64,000 bases of DNA. It comes from Pseudomonas sp. Root71. GTDB taxonomy: Bacteria > Pseudomonadota > Gammaproteobacteria > Pseudomonadales > Pseudomonadaceae. The notes under the pieces are model-generated. The model saw only the letters and a program-made list of their open reading frames with translations, made no database searches and was not told the DNA's origin. How positions within the stretch are numbered: the stretch's first letter is position 1; each line of letters starts with the position of its first letter. Both the position numbers and the translations under genes were made by a program. Positions 44,051 to 57,334 of the stretch are shown in pieces. The stretch covers positions 1 through 64,000 of the forward strand of contig NZ_LMHY01000028.1 in assembly GCF_001429045.1 (NCBI RefSeq), in the 5' to 3' direction.

Positions 44051-46579
44051 ATGGAGTTTTCGACAGATCTGCCCAAATACCGTTTAAGCGCCTGCCTGTT
44101 CTCGATCTGGTTATGCGCGAACTGGCCCCAGGCTGCCGACGCCGCCTGCACACTCATCCCCACCGTCGGTAACGACAACTTCGTCTGCGACAGCGCCACC
44201 AGTGGACCGTTGACCGACCTGTCGGGCAACAACACCCTGACCTTTCCTGCCAACGGCACCGGCAGGATCAACGGTAACGTGACCTTCGGTACCGGCGCCG
44301 ACACCGTGACCATTGCTTCGGGCACCGTAGCCGGGGCACTCAGCCAAGGCAATGGCATCGATGACTTCGTCATGTCTGGCGGAACTGTTCAGTCACTGGC
44401 CCAAGGGGATGGTCGCGATACCTTCCTGATGACCGGCGGCACCATCGTCGGCGCTTTCGAGGACGGCGACGTCGCCAGGATGACCGGTGGCTCCATCGGC
44501 CGGGTTGACATGAAGCTCGATAACAATCTCTTCGAAATGTCGGGTGGGCAGATACTTCGCAACCTGGTGACCGGTTTGGGCACCGATACCATTATCGTTT
44601 CCAGGGGGAGGATCGGTGGCAACATCAGTGTCAGCAATGGCAACGACAGCATCACGGTCACCGGCGGGGAAATCGTCGGCGAGATCCGCGCCGGCAATGG
44701 CGATGACACCCTGGTATGGGACGGCGACGGGATCATCCGCTCGCAAATCCTGCTGGAGGCCGGCAACGACAGCGCCACCCTGCGCAACCTCAGCGAAAGC
44801 ACCCTCGCCCTCACCCCGAGCATCAATGGCGGCGTCGGCAATGACCTGCTGACCTTCGATCACACCACCTCGTCAGGCGCCGCCCGGTATATCAACTGGG
44901 AAACGGTCAATCTCGCTAACAGCTCGCGCTTTGATCTCGATGGCACCTTTCAATTGGGGGACAGCACCAGCGGCACGGGCGTGTTCAATCTCGATGGCAG
45001 CAGCACCCTGACGTCGGCGCAAGGCAGCATCGTGCCATTGACCGCAGGTCGGCTCGTTACCTTGAACAACAGCGGGATCATCGACCTCACTCGTGGCAAC
45101 TCGCGCACCAATGACAGCCTGACGGTTGAAGGCAATTACGTGGGTAACGGTGGCCAGCTGTTGTTGCAAAGTGCCGTGGGCGATGACAGTTCTCCCAGTG
45201 ACAAGCTGGTGGTCAACAACGGGACATTGACCGGCAGCACCCTGATCAGCGTCACCAACCTTGGCGGCGTGGGCGCCTTGACCCGGGAAAACGGAATCCA
45301 GCTGGTACAGGCCCAAGGCACGGCGGTCAGCGACAGCACCGCGTTCGCCCTCAAAGCCCCGGTGTCGGTTGGCGCCTTCGATTACCGCCTGTTCAAAGGC
45401 GGTATCACACCGGGCAGCGAAAACAGTTGGTATTTGCGCTCCCAGGTGGTGGCGCCGCCAGTCGTTGCCGTCGCCAACCCTGATCCCGCGCTGCCGCCGA
45501 CGCTGGTGCCCATTGTGGCAGTGCCGGTGGCCGCACCGGTGGTTGTGGCCACCGCGGCTGAAGGCGTTGCAATCGTCGAAGCCCCGGTGCTACCGGCCGC
45601 CGTACCCGGCGCAGCACCAATCCCCTTGTATCGCGAGGCCGTACCTACCTGGTCGGTGGTGCCGCCAGCTGCAGCACAGTTGAGCCTTGCCGCGTTGGGC
45701 ACCTTCCATGACCGTCAGGGCGATCAGAGCCTGCTGAGTGAAACCGGTGTCTTGAGCGCCGGTTGGGGCCGGGTCTACGGCAAGAACCTCGAGCAGACCT
45801 GGGCCGGCACCGTCACCCCAAGACTGGACGGCTCGCTCAACGGTTTTCAGGTCGGCAATGATCTGTTCAGCTCAGAGTGGGCGGGTGGGCAAACCCAGCG
45901 CAGCGGTTTCTTCATCGGCCACAGCCGCCTGCAAGGCGATGTCGACGGTTTCAATCAGGGCTTCGCGGGCAAGCGCTCCGGCAACGTCGAGTTGGAAGGC
46001 GACAGTCTTGGCGTTTACTGGACCCTGACCGATCGCGCCGGCGCGTATCTCGATACCGTGGCCATGTACACCCGGCTCAACGGCGACAACCGCTCCGAAA
46101 GTGGACTGAAGATCGACAATGAAGGGCACGTGACGACGTTATCGGCAGAAGTCGGATACCCGATCCCGGTGGCCGGTAACTGGGTGGTCGAACCCCAGGC
46201 ACAGGCGATTTACCAGAAAGTCAGACTCGACAGCCAGGACGACGGTATTTCCCATGTCTCGTTCGATTCCGACACTGCCTGGACCGGCCGCGTCGGCGCA
46301 CGCCTGAAGGGTCGCTACGAGGTCGGCGGCCGGCCGCTGGAACCTTATCTGCGGGCCAACATCTGGCACACCTTCACAGGTACCGATACGGTCACCTTTG
46401 ACCATCTCGATCAGGTCGAAACCCAGCAACGAACCTCGTCCGCCGACCTGGGCATCGGCATGGTGCTGAGCGTTGCAGACTCGTTCAGCGTGTACGCCGG
46501 ACTCGACTACACCAACAATATCGACAGCAACCAACAACGGAAAACCTACGGTAACCTGGGTGTACGGCTGCGCTGGTGA
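44051..46579 (+). CDS. Autotransporter (type Va) outer-membrane beta-barrel protein
   Basis: 842 residues from ATG 44051; GGAGG at 44041-44045 fixes the start. A signal peptide ends near AADAA (residue 32). The passenger (about 35-460) contains about seven degenerate repeats of 19-23 residues of the form GxGxDxFxMxGGxIxGxI, e.g. GNGIDDFVMSGGTVQ and GDGRDTFLMTGGTIV, expected to form a beta-helix. A Pro/Ala/Val linker (about 475-545) leads to the C-terminal barrel (about 580-842), which ends in GNLGVRLRW with the aromatic terminus needed for BAM insertion. No protease or esterase motif is seen, so an adhesin-like role is plausible. It lies between alpha-glucan genes and converges with glgB. Confidence 0.88.
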   Translation: MEFSTDLPKYRLSACLFSIWLCANWPQAADAACTLIPTVGNDNFVCDSATSGPLTDLSGNNTLTFPANGTGRINGNVTFGTGADTVTIASGTVAGALSQGNGIDDFVMSGGTVQSLAQGDGRDTFLMTGGTIVGAFEDGDVARMTGGSIGRVDMKLDNNLFEMSGGQILRNLVTGLGTDTIIVSRGRIGGNISVSNGNDSITVTGGEIVGEIRAGNGDDTLVWDGDGIIRSQILLEAGNDSATLRNLSESTLALTPSINGGVGNDLLTFDHTTSSGAARYINWETVNLANSSRFDLDGTFQLGDSTSGTGVFNLDGSSTLTSAQGSIVPLTAGRLVTLNNSGIIDLTRGNSRTNDSLTVEGNYVGNGGQLLLQSAVGDDSSPSDKLVVNNGTLTGSTLISVTNLGGVGALTRENGIQLVQAQGTAVSDSTAFALKAPVSVGAFDYRLFKGGITPGSENSWYLRSQVVAPPVVAVANPDPALPPTLVPIVAVPVAAPVVVATAAEGVAIVEAPVLPAAVPGAAPIPLYREAVPTWSVVPPAAAQLSLAALGTFHDRQGDQSLLSETGVLSAGWGRVYGKNLEQTWAGTVTPRLDGSLNGFQVGNDLFSSEWAGGQTQRSGFFIGHSRLQGDVDGFNQGFAGKRSGNVELEGDSLGVYWTLTDRAGAYLDTVAMYTRLNGDNRSESGLKIDNEGHVTTLSAEVGYPIPVAGNWVVEPQAQAIYQKVRLDSQDDGISHVSFDSDTAWTGRVGARLKGRYEVGGRPLEPYLRANIWHTFTGTDTVTFDHLDQVETQQRTSSADLGIGMVLSVADSFSVYAGLDYTNNIDSNQQRKTYGNLGVRLRW

Positions 46580-46616
46580 GGAAATACTTCAAAAGATGCT
46601 TTGACCAGGCTGGCTC

Positions 46617-46662
46617 CTTCGCGAGCAGGCTCGCTCCCACATTCATCCAATGTGGGAGCAGC
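46617..46662. repeat. REPIN-like inverted repeat between the autotransporter gene and glgB
   Basis: One full REP core (TTCGCGAGCAGGCTCGCTCC) merges into a perfect 11-bp hairpin, GCTCCCACATT (46633-46643) with AATGTGGGAGC (46649-46659) and a 5-base loop. It lies between two convergent stops and could end both transcripts. Confidence 0.8.
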
Positions 46663-46676
46663 AACGCGGCTCTGGA

Positions 46677-48908
<2,232 letters not shown>

Positions 48909-48910
48909 GA

Positions 48911-52252
<3,342 letters not shown>

Positions 52253-52308
52253 GTGAAACTCCTGGTGAATTCATCTTGGCCACAGGCGGAGTATCCCCTG
52301 TGGGGCTC

Positions 52309-54306
52309 TCAAGAGGCGGTAATTCTCCAAATCCCGAACGGCTGGTACGCCGGGTCGATCCGCATGAATTGCTGTTTGCCATGCCAGGTCCAGCGATGGC
52401 CATTCATCAGGTCTTCGCCATGAGTGCTGGCGTAGTCCGGCAAGCCCATTTCCCACAACGGCAACTCGAAGTTCGCCTCCTGCACGTTGTGCGGATCGAG
52501 GCTGACCGCCACCAGAATGAAATTGCTGCCGTCCAGGTTGCGTTTGCCGAAGTACAGGATGTTGTCGTTCCAGGCGTTGTAGACCTTCAGGCCCAGGTGC
52601 GTGTGCAACGCCGGGTTCTGCCGCCGGATGCGGTTGAGCTGGGCGATCTCGGCAATGATGTTGCCGGGCGCGTTGAAGTCCCTGGGGCGGATTTCGTACT
52701 TCTCGGAATCGAGGTACTCCTCCTTGCCTGGCACCGGTGCCGACTCGCACAACTCGAAACCCGAGTACATGCCCCACAGGCCCGAGCCCATGGTCGCCAG
52801 CACGGCGCGGATGAGAAACCCGGGGCGCCCGGATTCGTGGAGGAACGCCGGGTTGATGTCCGGCGTATTGACGAAAAAATTCGGCCGGTAGCATTCGCGC
52901 CACGGCGATTCGTTGAGTTCGGTGAAATAGGTCGCCAGTTCAGTCTTGGTGTTGCGCCAGGTGAAATAGGTGTAGCTCTGGGAGTAACCGACCTTGCCCA
53001 GGCGCGCCATCATGGCGGGGGTGGTAAAGGCTTCGGCGAGGAAGATCACCTCGGGGTACAGCGCCCGTACATCGGCGATCAGCCACTGCCAGAACGGCAA
53101 CGGCTTGGTGTGCGGGTTATCGACGCGGAAGATCTTCACGCCCTCCTCGACCCAGCCCACCACGATATCCCGCAACTCCACCCACAAGCTCGGAATCGCC
53201 TCCGGGGCATAGAAGTCGACATTGACGATGTCCTGGTATTTCTTCGGCGGGTTTTCCGCGTACTTGATCGTGCCGTCCGGCCGCCAGTTGAACCAGCCCG
53301 GGTGTTGCTTGAGCCACGGATGGTCCTGGGAGCACTGGATGGCAAAATCCAGGGCGATTTCCAGGCCATGGGCCGCGGCGGCCGCCACCAGTCGGCGGAA
53401 GTCTTCGCGGGTACCCAATTGCGCGTGAATCGCTTCGTGCCCGCCCTCCTCGCTGCCAATCGCATAGGGGCTGCCCGGATCATCGGGGCCCGCCGTCAGG
53501 GAGTTGTTCGGACCCTTGCGGTAACTACGCCCAATCGGATGGATCGGCGGGAAATACAGCACATCGAAACCCATGTCCTGAATCATCGCCAACCGCGAAT
53601 GCACGTCATTGAAGGTGCCATGGCGCTCCGGGCTGTCGGTGATCGAACGCGGGAACAACTCGTACCAACTGGCAAACTGCGCCAGTTCTCGCTCCACATC
53701 CACCGGGTACTCCGGGCTCAGGCTCAAGTAGGCGCGATGATCGACGCGGGTCATGAGGTCGGCGCTACGCGGGTGCAAAAACAGTGCAATCTGCTCGGTT
53801 TCAAGCAGCCCTGACAGTTCATGGTGCAAGGCCGCCAGTTGCTCGCTGAGTAGCCCTTCGCTGCGTTCGGCGGCCTGCTGGACATGAATCCGCCCTTCCT
53901 GCAGTTCCAGGCTGACGGGCACCGCCGCCGCATGCTTCTTTTCCAGCTCATAACAAAAACTGGCGAATTGATCGATCCAGGCTTCGATACAGAACAGATA
54001 ACGGCCCTGGCTGTTGACCCGGAACTGCCCTTGCCAGCCGTTATTGCCCAGGTCCTTCATGGCCGCGCTTTGCCAGGCGTCCCCATCTTCGGCCCGCCAG
54101 CGCACGCGAACCGCCAGCTTGTCATGCCCGTCGGCGAAGACCTTGGCCGTCACCACCACGTCCTGCCCCACCACGGACTTGACCGCGAACTGCCCGCCTT
54201 CAAGGGTCGGCATGATGTTTTCAATGACGATACGCGGCAGCAACAACGCCTGCGACAGCGGCATGTGCGGGTTGTAGCTCAACTCAGTCGGTTTTTCAGC
54301 CGTCAT
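52309..54306 (-). CDS. glgE: Alpha-1,4-glucan:maltose-1-phosphate maltosyltransferase
   Basis: 665 residues from ATG 54306 (MTAEKPTEL), preceded by AAGGAGAGAGG. The N-terminal DUF3416 domain (LPRIVIENIMPTLEGGQFAVK) and the GH13_3 barrel identify GlgE: nucleophile Asp in KIFRVDNPHTKPLPFWQW, general acid Glu in VIFLAEAFTTPAMM, and the phosphate-site region FPPIHPIGRSYRKG with GPDDPGSPYAIG. It adds maltosyl units from maltose 1-phosphate to growing alpha-glucan chains. First gene of glgE-treS-glgB, with 56 bases before treS. A 215-base divergent region separates it from a small proline-rich gene. Confidence 0.95.
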   Translation of the reverse strand: MTAEKPTELSYNPHMPLSQALLLPRIVIENIMPTLEGGQFAVKSVVGQDVVVTAKVFADGHDKLAVRVRWRAEDGDAWQSAAMKDLGNNGWQGQFRVNSQGRYLFCIEAWIDQFASFCYELEKKHAAAVPVSLELQEGRIHVQQAAERSEGLLSEQLAALHHELSGLLETEQIALFLHPRSADLMTRVDHRAYLSLSPEYPVDVERELAQFASWYELFPRSITDSPERHGTFNDVHSRLAMIQDMGFDVLYFPPIHPIGRSYRKGPNNSLTAGPDDPGSPYAIGSEEGGHEAIHAQLGTREDFRRLVAAAAAHGLEIALDFAIQCSQDHPWLKQHPGWFNWRPDGTIKYAENPPKKYQDIVNVDFYAPEAIPSLWVELRDIVVGWVEEGVKIFRVDNPHTKPLPFWQWLIADVRALYPEVIFLAEAFTTPAMMARLGKVGYSQSYTYFTWRNTKTELATYFTELNESPWRECYRPNFFVNTPDINPAFLHESGRPGFLIRAVLATMGSGLWGMYSGFELCESAPVPGKEEYLDSEKYEIRPRDFNAPGNIIAEIAQLNRIRRQNPALHTHLGLKVYNAWNDNILYFGKRNLDGSNFILVAVSLDPHNVQEANFELPLWEMGLPDYASTHGEDLMNGHRWTWHGKQQFMRIDPAYQPFGIWRITAS

Positions 54307-54521
54307 CGAGCCTCTCTCCTTACGCCCCATGGACGCGCTTGTGTCTGGTCGCCACCCCGCCGGGCAATCCGCCCCGGGATGAAGTCACTTAGGTTCCGAG
54401 CGACAGCCGCCGGGAAAGTTTCATCGACAATTTCCGGAATCAAGTCCTACGCGCTGCGGTCAACCAACCAGTCCACCTACTTAAGCACGACTCACGCCAT
54501 GTGCCACCGGAGGCTTGAACA

Positions 54522-54689
54522 ATGAACAATCCTTTCCCGGCTGAAACCCCCGACCCCAACATCGACAACCCGGTGATACCGCCGAGCGATCCGCAGCCGG
54601 TACCCGAACAGGATCCGCCCGAAAAGAACCCGCCGCCAAGGGAAGAACCGCCAACGACGATGCCACCGGTGATTGTGAACCCTGAATGA
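54522..54689 (+). CDS. Small proline-rich protein, 55 residues
   Basis: An ORF of 56 codons with an ideal GGAGG (54509-54513) eight bases before its ATG. The product has 20 prolines in 55 residues along with many Glu, Asp and Asn (IPPSDPQPVPEQDPPEKNPP), no signal peptide and no membrane segment, so it should be disordered and acidic. It resembles no domain I know. It is divergent from glgE and ends eight bases before a strong hairpin. Good start signal, defined end and biased but consistent codon use argue that it is real; the function is unknown. Confidence 0.65.
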   Translation: MNNPFPAETPDPNIDNPVIPPSDPQPVPEQDPPEKNPPPREEPPTTMPPVIVNPE

Positions 54690-54697
54690 CGACAGTT

Positions 54698-54730
54698 GAT
54701 CGTTCCCCCATGCTGGCCGGGGGAACGATC
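54698..54730. terminator. Strong hairpin between convergent genes
   Basis: A perfect 12-bp inverted repeat, GATCGTTCCCCC (54698-54709) and GGGGGAACGATC (54719-54730), with a 9-base loop. It fills the gap between the small proline-rich gene and the mgtC-like stop codon. Neither side has a T run, so it may act as a two-way barrier or protect 3' ends. Confidence 0.65.
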
Positions 54731-55228
54731 TCATGGGTGATCCTTATCGATCAGCTTCACAATCCCCGGCATCACACTGAAAACCCCCAGCGCCAGCAGC
54801 GTACTGAGCACCGCCGTCGCCTCCCGGCCCAGTCCGGCCGCGACACCGATGGCGGCGGTCATCCACAGGCCGGCGGCGGTGGTCAGGCCTTTGACGTGGC
54901 TCTCATCGCCGTCGTGGTTTTTCAGGATGGTGCCAGCCCCCAGGAAGCCGATCCCGGCAATCACGCCCTGCACTACCCGGCTCATGGCATCGGCCTGCGA
55001 ACCGGACATCTGCGGCACCAACACGAATAGCGCCGCCCCCATCGCTACCAGCATGTGGGTACGCACGCCAGCGGCCTTGCCCTGGTGTTCACGCTCGAAC
55101 CCGAGAATCCCGCCCAGCACCGCAGCCATCAACAGGCGCACGGTCACTCGCGTCAGCTGCGAGGCATCGCCGATGTCGACGAACTCGCCTTGCAGGGTCA
55201 CCCAGACTTCGTGCCACCAGGCGTTCAT
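54731..55228 (-). CDS. MgtC/SapB family membrane protein
   Basis: 165 residues from ATG 55228 (MNAWWHEVWVTLQ) with AAGGA ahead; ATGs at 55252 and 55288 are alternatives. Four hydrophobic helices. The family signature is complete: LLMAAVLGGILGFEREHQGK followed by AAGVRTHMLVAMGAALF, then GVIAGIGFLGAGTIL and GLTTAAGLWMTAAIG. It lacks the soluble ACT-like C-terminal domain of Salmonella MgtC, so it is the SapB/YhiD-like short form. MgtC helps survival at low magnesium and inhibits ATP synthase; for the short form this is only suggested. Confidence 0.88.
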   Translation of the reverse strand: MNAWWHEVWVTLQGEFVDIGDASQLTRVTVRLLMAAVLGGILGFEREHQGKAAGVRTHMLVAMGAALFVLVPQMSGSQADAMSRVVQGVIAGIGFLGAGTILKNHDGDESHVKGLTTAAGLWMTAAIGVAAGLGREATAVLSTLLALGVFSVMPGIVKLIDKDHP

Positions 55229-55349
55229 GGGGTTGTCCTTGAGAGAGGCCATGGAGGGTGGACCGCAGCGACCACTAATCGGTTGCACAGAACGATGACC
55301 GGTGGTTGCGGCCTGAAACTATAGACTCCACTGAAAAAAGGATCCCGTC

Positions 55350-55583
55350 ATGACTGTGCGCATCGAGAACCAGACCTGCTTTTTCACCACTGAAAATGGC
55401 GAACTCATTCGTCTGTGTCCCGACGTGACCATCGTCACCGACGGTGCCAAGGCCATGTCGGCAGTGGACATCGAAGGCGAGCGCATCTACATCACTGAAG
55501 CCGAGGCTGACGCCTTGACCGTCGCAGGCGCGGTGGATGGACGCCGGCACTTGAAAGCCACCGACAGTGGTTCGGTGATTTGA
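55350..55583 (+). CDS. DUF3203 family protein
   Basis: 77 residues; AAAGGA is nine bases before ATG 55350. It matches the small Pseudomonas family DUF3203 throughout (VRIENQTCFFTTENGELI and MSAVDIEGERIYITEAEADAL). No signal peptide or membrane helix; predicted mixed beta with a short C-terminal helix. The function is unknown and the neighbours give no hint. Confidence 0.8.
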   Translation: MTVRIENQTCFFTTENGELIRLCPDVTIVTDGAKAMSAVDIEGERIYITEAEADALTVAGAVDGRRHLKATDSGSVI

Positions 55584-55764
55584 TCGGGTTTGATCCGCAC
55601 CTGCCGCTGCTGTTTTGCAAAGACCCCTGAGCCCGGCAGTGACGGCTGCTTCAAGTTGTCGCAGGCCGTGCAAACACGACCATCTGATCTGCTTTTTAAC
55701 GCAATATCTGAGTCTGTTATGCAAACAGTTCGCCGCTCATAGTGCTCATGCCTGATGGAGGCTG

Positions 55765-55782
55765 ATGAGCGAAAGACCATGA
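55765..55782 (+). other. Mini-ORF / 12-base duplication at the ccoG start
   Basis: ATGAGCGAAAGA occurs at 55765-55776 and again at 55779-55790. The first copy reads ATG AGC GAA AGA CCA TGA, and its stop overlaps the ccoG ATG. The only good Shine-Dalgarno (GGAGG, 55757-55761) precedes the first copy, not the real start. Confidence 0.45.
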
Positions 55783-57191
55783 GCGAAAGAATCCCCGTCC
55801 GAACCGTAGAAACATTCGAGCCTTCGCGTCTGAAGATGAAGGCCAAATCCAGCGACAATCTGATCCACACCCGCAGCTTCACCGGGCTGTTCCGCAACCT
55901 GCGCATCAGCGGCGCCGGTTTTCTGTTCTTGCTGTTTTTCGGCACCGTGTGGCTGAACTGGGGCGGCCGCCAGGCAGTGCTCTGGGACCTTTCCGAAAGC
56001 AAGTTCCATATCTTCGGCGCGACCTTCTGGCCGCAGGATTTCATCCTGCTCTCGGCGCTGTTGATCATTGCCGCGTTCGGCCTGTTTGCGATTACCGTGT
56101 TCGCGGGCCGGGTCTGGTGTGGCTACACCTGCCCGCAAAGCTCGTGGACCTGGATCTTCATGTGGTGCGAGAAGATCACCGAAGGCGAACGCAACCAGCG
56201 GATCAAGTTGCAAGCCGCGCCGTGGGGGCTGAACAAACTGATGCGTCGCTCGGCCAAGCACACCTTGTGGCTGGCCATCAGCCTGCTGACCGGCCTGACC
56301 TTCGTCGGCTATTTCACGCCGATCCGGCCGTTGGCCGAAGAGCTGCTGAGCTTCCAGATGAGTGGGGTCAGCCTGTTCTGGGTGCTGTTTTTTACCGGCG
56401 CCACCTACATCAACGCCGGTTGGCTGCGTGAAGCGGTGTGCATGCACATGTGCCCCTACGCGCGGTTCCAGAGCGTGATGTTCGACAAGGACACCCTGAC
56501 CATTTCCTACGACGTGGCCCGGGGCGAAAACCGTGGCCCGCGCAAACGCGAGGTGAAACCCGCCGAGGTCGGTCTGGGCGATTGCATCGATTGCCAGCTG
56601 TGCGTACAGGTCTGCCCGACCGGCATCGACATTCGCGATGGTTTGCAGATGGAATGCATCGGCTGCGCCGCGTGCATCGACGCCTGCGACTCGATCATGG
56701 ACAAAATGGGCTACGCCCCAGGATTGATCAGCTACACGTCCGAGCATCAATTGCAGGGTGGCAAGACACACCTGCTGCGTCCGCGCCTGATCGGCTACAC
56801 CGCCGTGCTGCTGGTGATGATTGCCGCCCTGGTGATGGCATTGGTGCAACGGCCGATGGTGTCCCTCGACGTCAGCAAGGACCGGGGCCTGTTCCGCGAG
56901 AACAGCCAGGGGCAGATCGAAAACATCTACAGTCTGAAGGTGATCAACAAGACCCAGCAGCGTCAGGACTATCAATTGAGCCTGGTGGATGCCGATGATT
57001 TCCAGTTGCAGGGCAGGACCGAATTCACCCTGGCGCCGGGGGAGATTGTCGATGTGCCGGTGTCGGTGGCGATGCTCACGGAGCGTCCGGCCAGCAGTTC
57101 GCAGAGCATCGGCTTCAAGGTGGTCGACAGCGATGAGCCCGGCGTCTACAGCGTGGCGAAGAGCCGGTTTGTTGCGCCGATGAATCGCTGA
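55779..57191 (+). CDS. ccoG: Cytochrome c oxidase accessory protein CcoG (FixG/RdxA)
   Basis: 470 residues from ATG 55779 (MSERIPVRTVETFEP), the usual N-terminus; an in-frame ATG at 55755 adds eight residues. Four or five membrane helices, with the conserved GRVWCGYTCPQSSWTWIFMW after the second. Two [4Fe-4S] ferredoxin motifs follow near residues 270-310: CIDCQLCVQVCPTG and CIGCAACIDACDS. An immunoglobulin-like C-terminal domain (from about residue 365) faces the periplasm. CcoG reduces copper for assembly of cbb3 oxidase. In most genomes it follows ccoNOQP; here it stands alone. Confidence 0.93.
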   Translation: MSERIPVRTVETFEPSRLKMKAKSSDNLIHTRSFTGLFRNLRISGAGFLFLLFFGTVWLNWGGRQAVLWDLSESKFHIFGATFWPQDFILLSALLIIAAFGLFAITVFAGRVWCGYTCPQSSWTWIFMWCEKITEGERNQRIKLQAAPWGLNKLMRRSAKHTLWLAISLLTGLTFVGYFTPIRPLAEELLSFQMSGVSLFWVLFFTGATYINAGWLREAVCMHMCPYARFQSVMFDKDTLTISYDVARGENRGPRKREVKPAEVGLGDCIDCQLCVQVCPTGIDIRDGLQMECIGCAACIDACDSIMDKMGYAPGLISYTSEHQLQGGKTHLLRPRLIGYTAVLLVMIAALVMALVQRPMVSLDVSKDRGLFRENSQGQIENIYSLKVINKTQQRQDYQLSLVDADDFQLQGRTEFTLAPGEIVDVPVSVAMLTERPASSSQSIGFKVVDSDEPGVYSVAKSRFVAPMNR

Positions 57192-57213
57192 GCCTTTAAG
57201 ATGCAGAGCTTTA

Positions 57214-57286
57214 AAGATCGCAGCCTTCGGCAGCTCCTACGCACGCAGGCCGATCCATTGCAGGAGCTGGCGAAGGCTGCGATCTT
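57214..57286. repeat. Second-type REPIN after ccoG
   Basis: AAGATCGCAGCCTTCGGCAG with CTCCT (57214-57238) pairs at 24 of 25 positions with 57262-57286. This core differs from the GTGGGAGC type elsewhere in the window, so it belongs to another REP family of fluorescent pseudomonads. Confidence 0.85.
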
Positions 57287-57334
57287 CGCGGTACGACCGT
57301 CCCTTTGTCCAAATGACACCCAACCGGGCTTTTG

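Noticed and set aside
54307..54521. AlgU-type promoter reading toward glgE
   Set aside because: A GGAACCTAAGTGAC -35-like match occurs on the minus strand near 54385-54400, but no -10 element lies at the right distance.
55570..55778. Anr/FNR box upstream of ccoG
   Set aside because: Two TTTGATC words occur near 55578-55592, but as direct repeats rather than TTGAT-N4-ATCAA.
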